A DNA stretch of 5,637 nucleotides from Chloroflexota bacterium (GTDB lineage: Bacteria; Chloroflexota; Ktedonobacteria; Ktedonobacterales; Ktedonobacteraceae): positions 1-5,637 of the forward strand of contig VBHI01000375.1 of assembly GCA_005881495.1 (NCBI GenBank), given 5' to 3'. This document shows, in pieces, positions 5,629-5,637 of the stretch (position 1 is the stretch's first letter; each line of letters begins with the position of its first letter). The notes under the pieces are model-generated. The model was not told the DNA's origin. It did no database searches and was given only the letters and a program-made list of their open reading frames with translations. The position numbers were made by a program, and so were the translations under genes.

Positions 5629-5637
5629 GTAATATCT
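5625..5637 (+). CDS. First codons of a further gene (3' partial)
   Basis: An ATG at 5625 overlaps the rluB stop as ATGA and reads MSNI before the window ends. The purine-rich GAGGGGAA (5613-5620) lies 4 bases upstream and could serve as its ribosome-binding site, and the same overlap style is used at the preceding gene junctions. Only four codons are visible, so no product can be named and the start itself is tentative. Confidence 0.45.

Overview
The window is a gene-dense stretch with every gene on the + strand. It has strong Shine-Dalgarno sites, moderately high GC content and many 4-base stop/start overlaps. The gene content suggests Chloroflexota, possibly Ktedonobacteria: a compact ccmABCD heme-handling cluster, a DUF3054-like membrane protein, a DUF2851 protein and an RluB-type pseudouridine synthase. 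DUF2851 is known to me mainly from Bacteroidota and Chloroflexota, and the strong Shine-Dalgarno sites argue against Bacteroidota. This assignment is inference, since no rRNA or other marker gene is present.

Region 1 (1-2496) is a cytochrome c maturation (System I) cluster: the 3' end of ccmA (ABC ATPase), ccmB (permease), ccmC (WWD-domain heme handler), a 51-codon ccmD and a small DUF3054-like four-helix membrane protein. ccmA/ccmB and ccmD/DUF3054 overlap by ATGA. The two real gaps of this operon, ccmB-ccmC and ccmC-ccmD, are filled by copies of one structured element. It is a perfect 70-bp tandem duplication before ccmC and a diverged single copy before ccmD. The closing stem is kept by paired changes (CATTCTGC/GCAGAATG against CATCCCTGC/GCAGGGATG) and is followed each time by the same ATGAAAGGAA tract, which supplies the ribosome-binding site of ccmD. 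I match this to no known riboswitch; it is the best candidate here for something undescribed.

Region 2 (2497-2606) is a 110-bp gap with an imperfect inverted repeat and then a very good ribosome-binding site.

Region 3 (2607-5637) is a second, tightly coupled set: a long Ala/Glu-rich coiled-coil protein of unknown function, a DUF2851 protein with a possible nuclease-like acidic/histidine motif and a C-terminal cysteine cluster, rluB, and the first codons of a further gene. Each junction is a 4-base GTGA or ATGA overlap, so the genes are probably translated in a coupled way. How this set relates to the ccm cluster, if at all, is not visible. No ccmE, ccmF or ccmG gene follows ccmD here.
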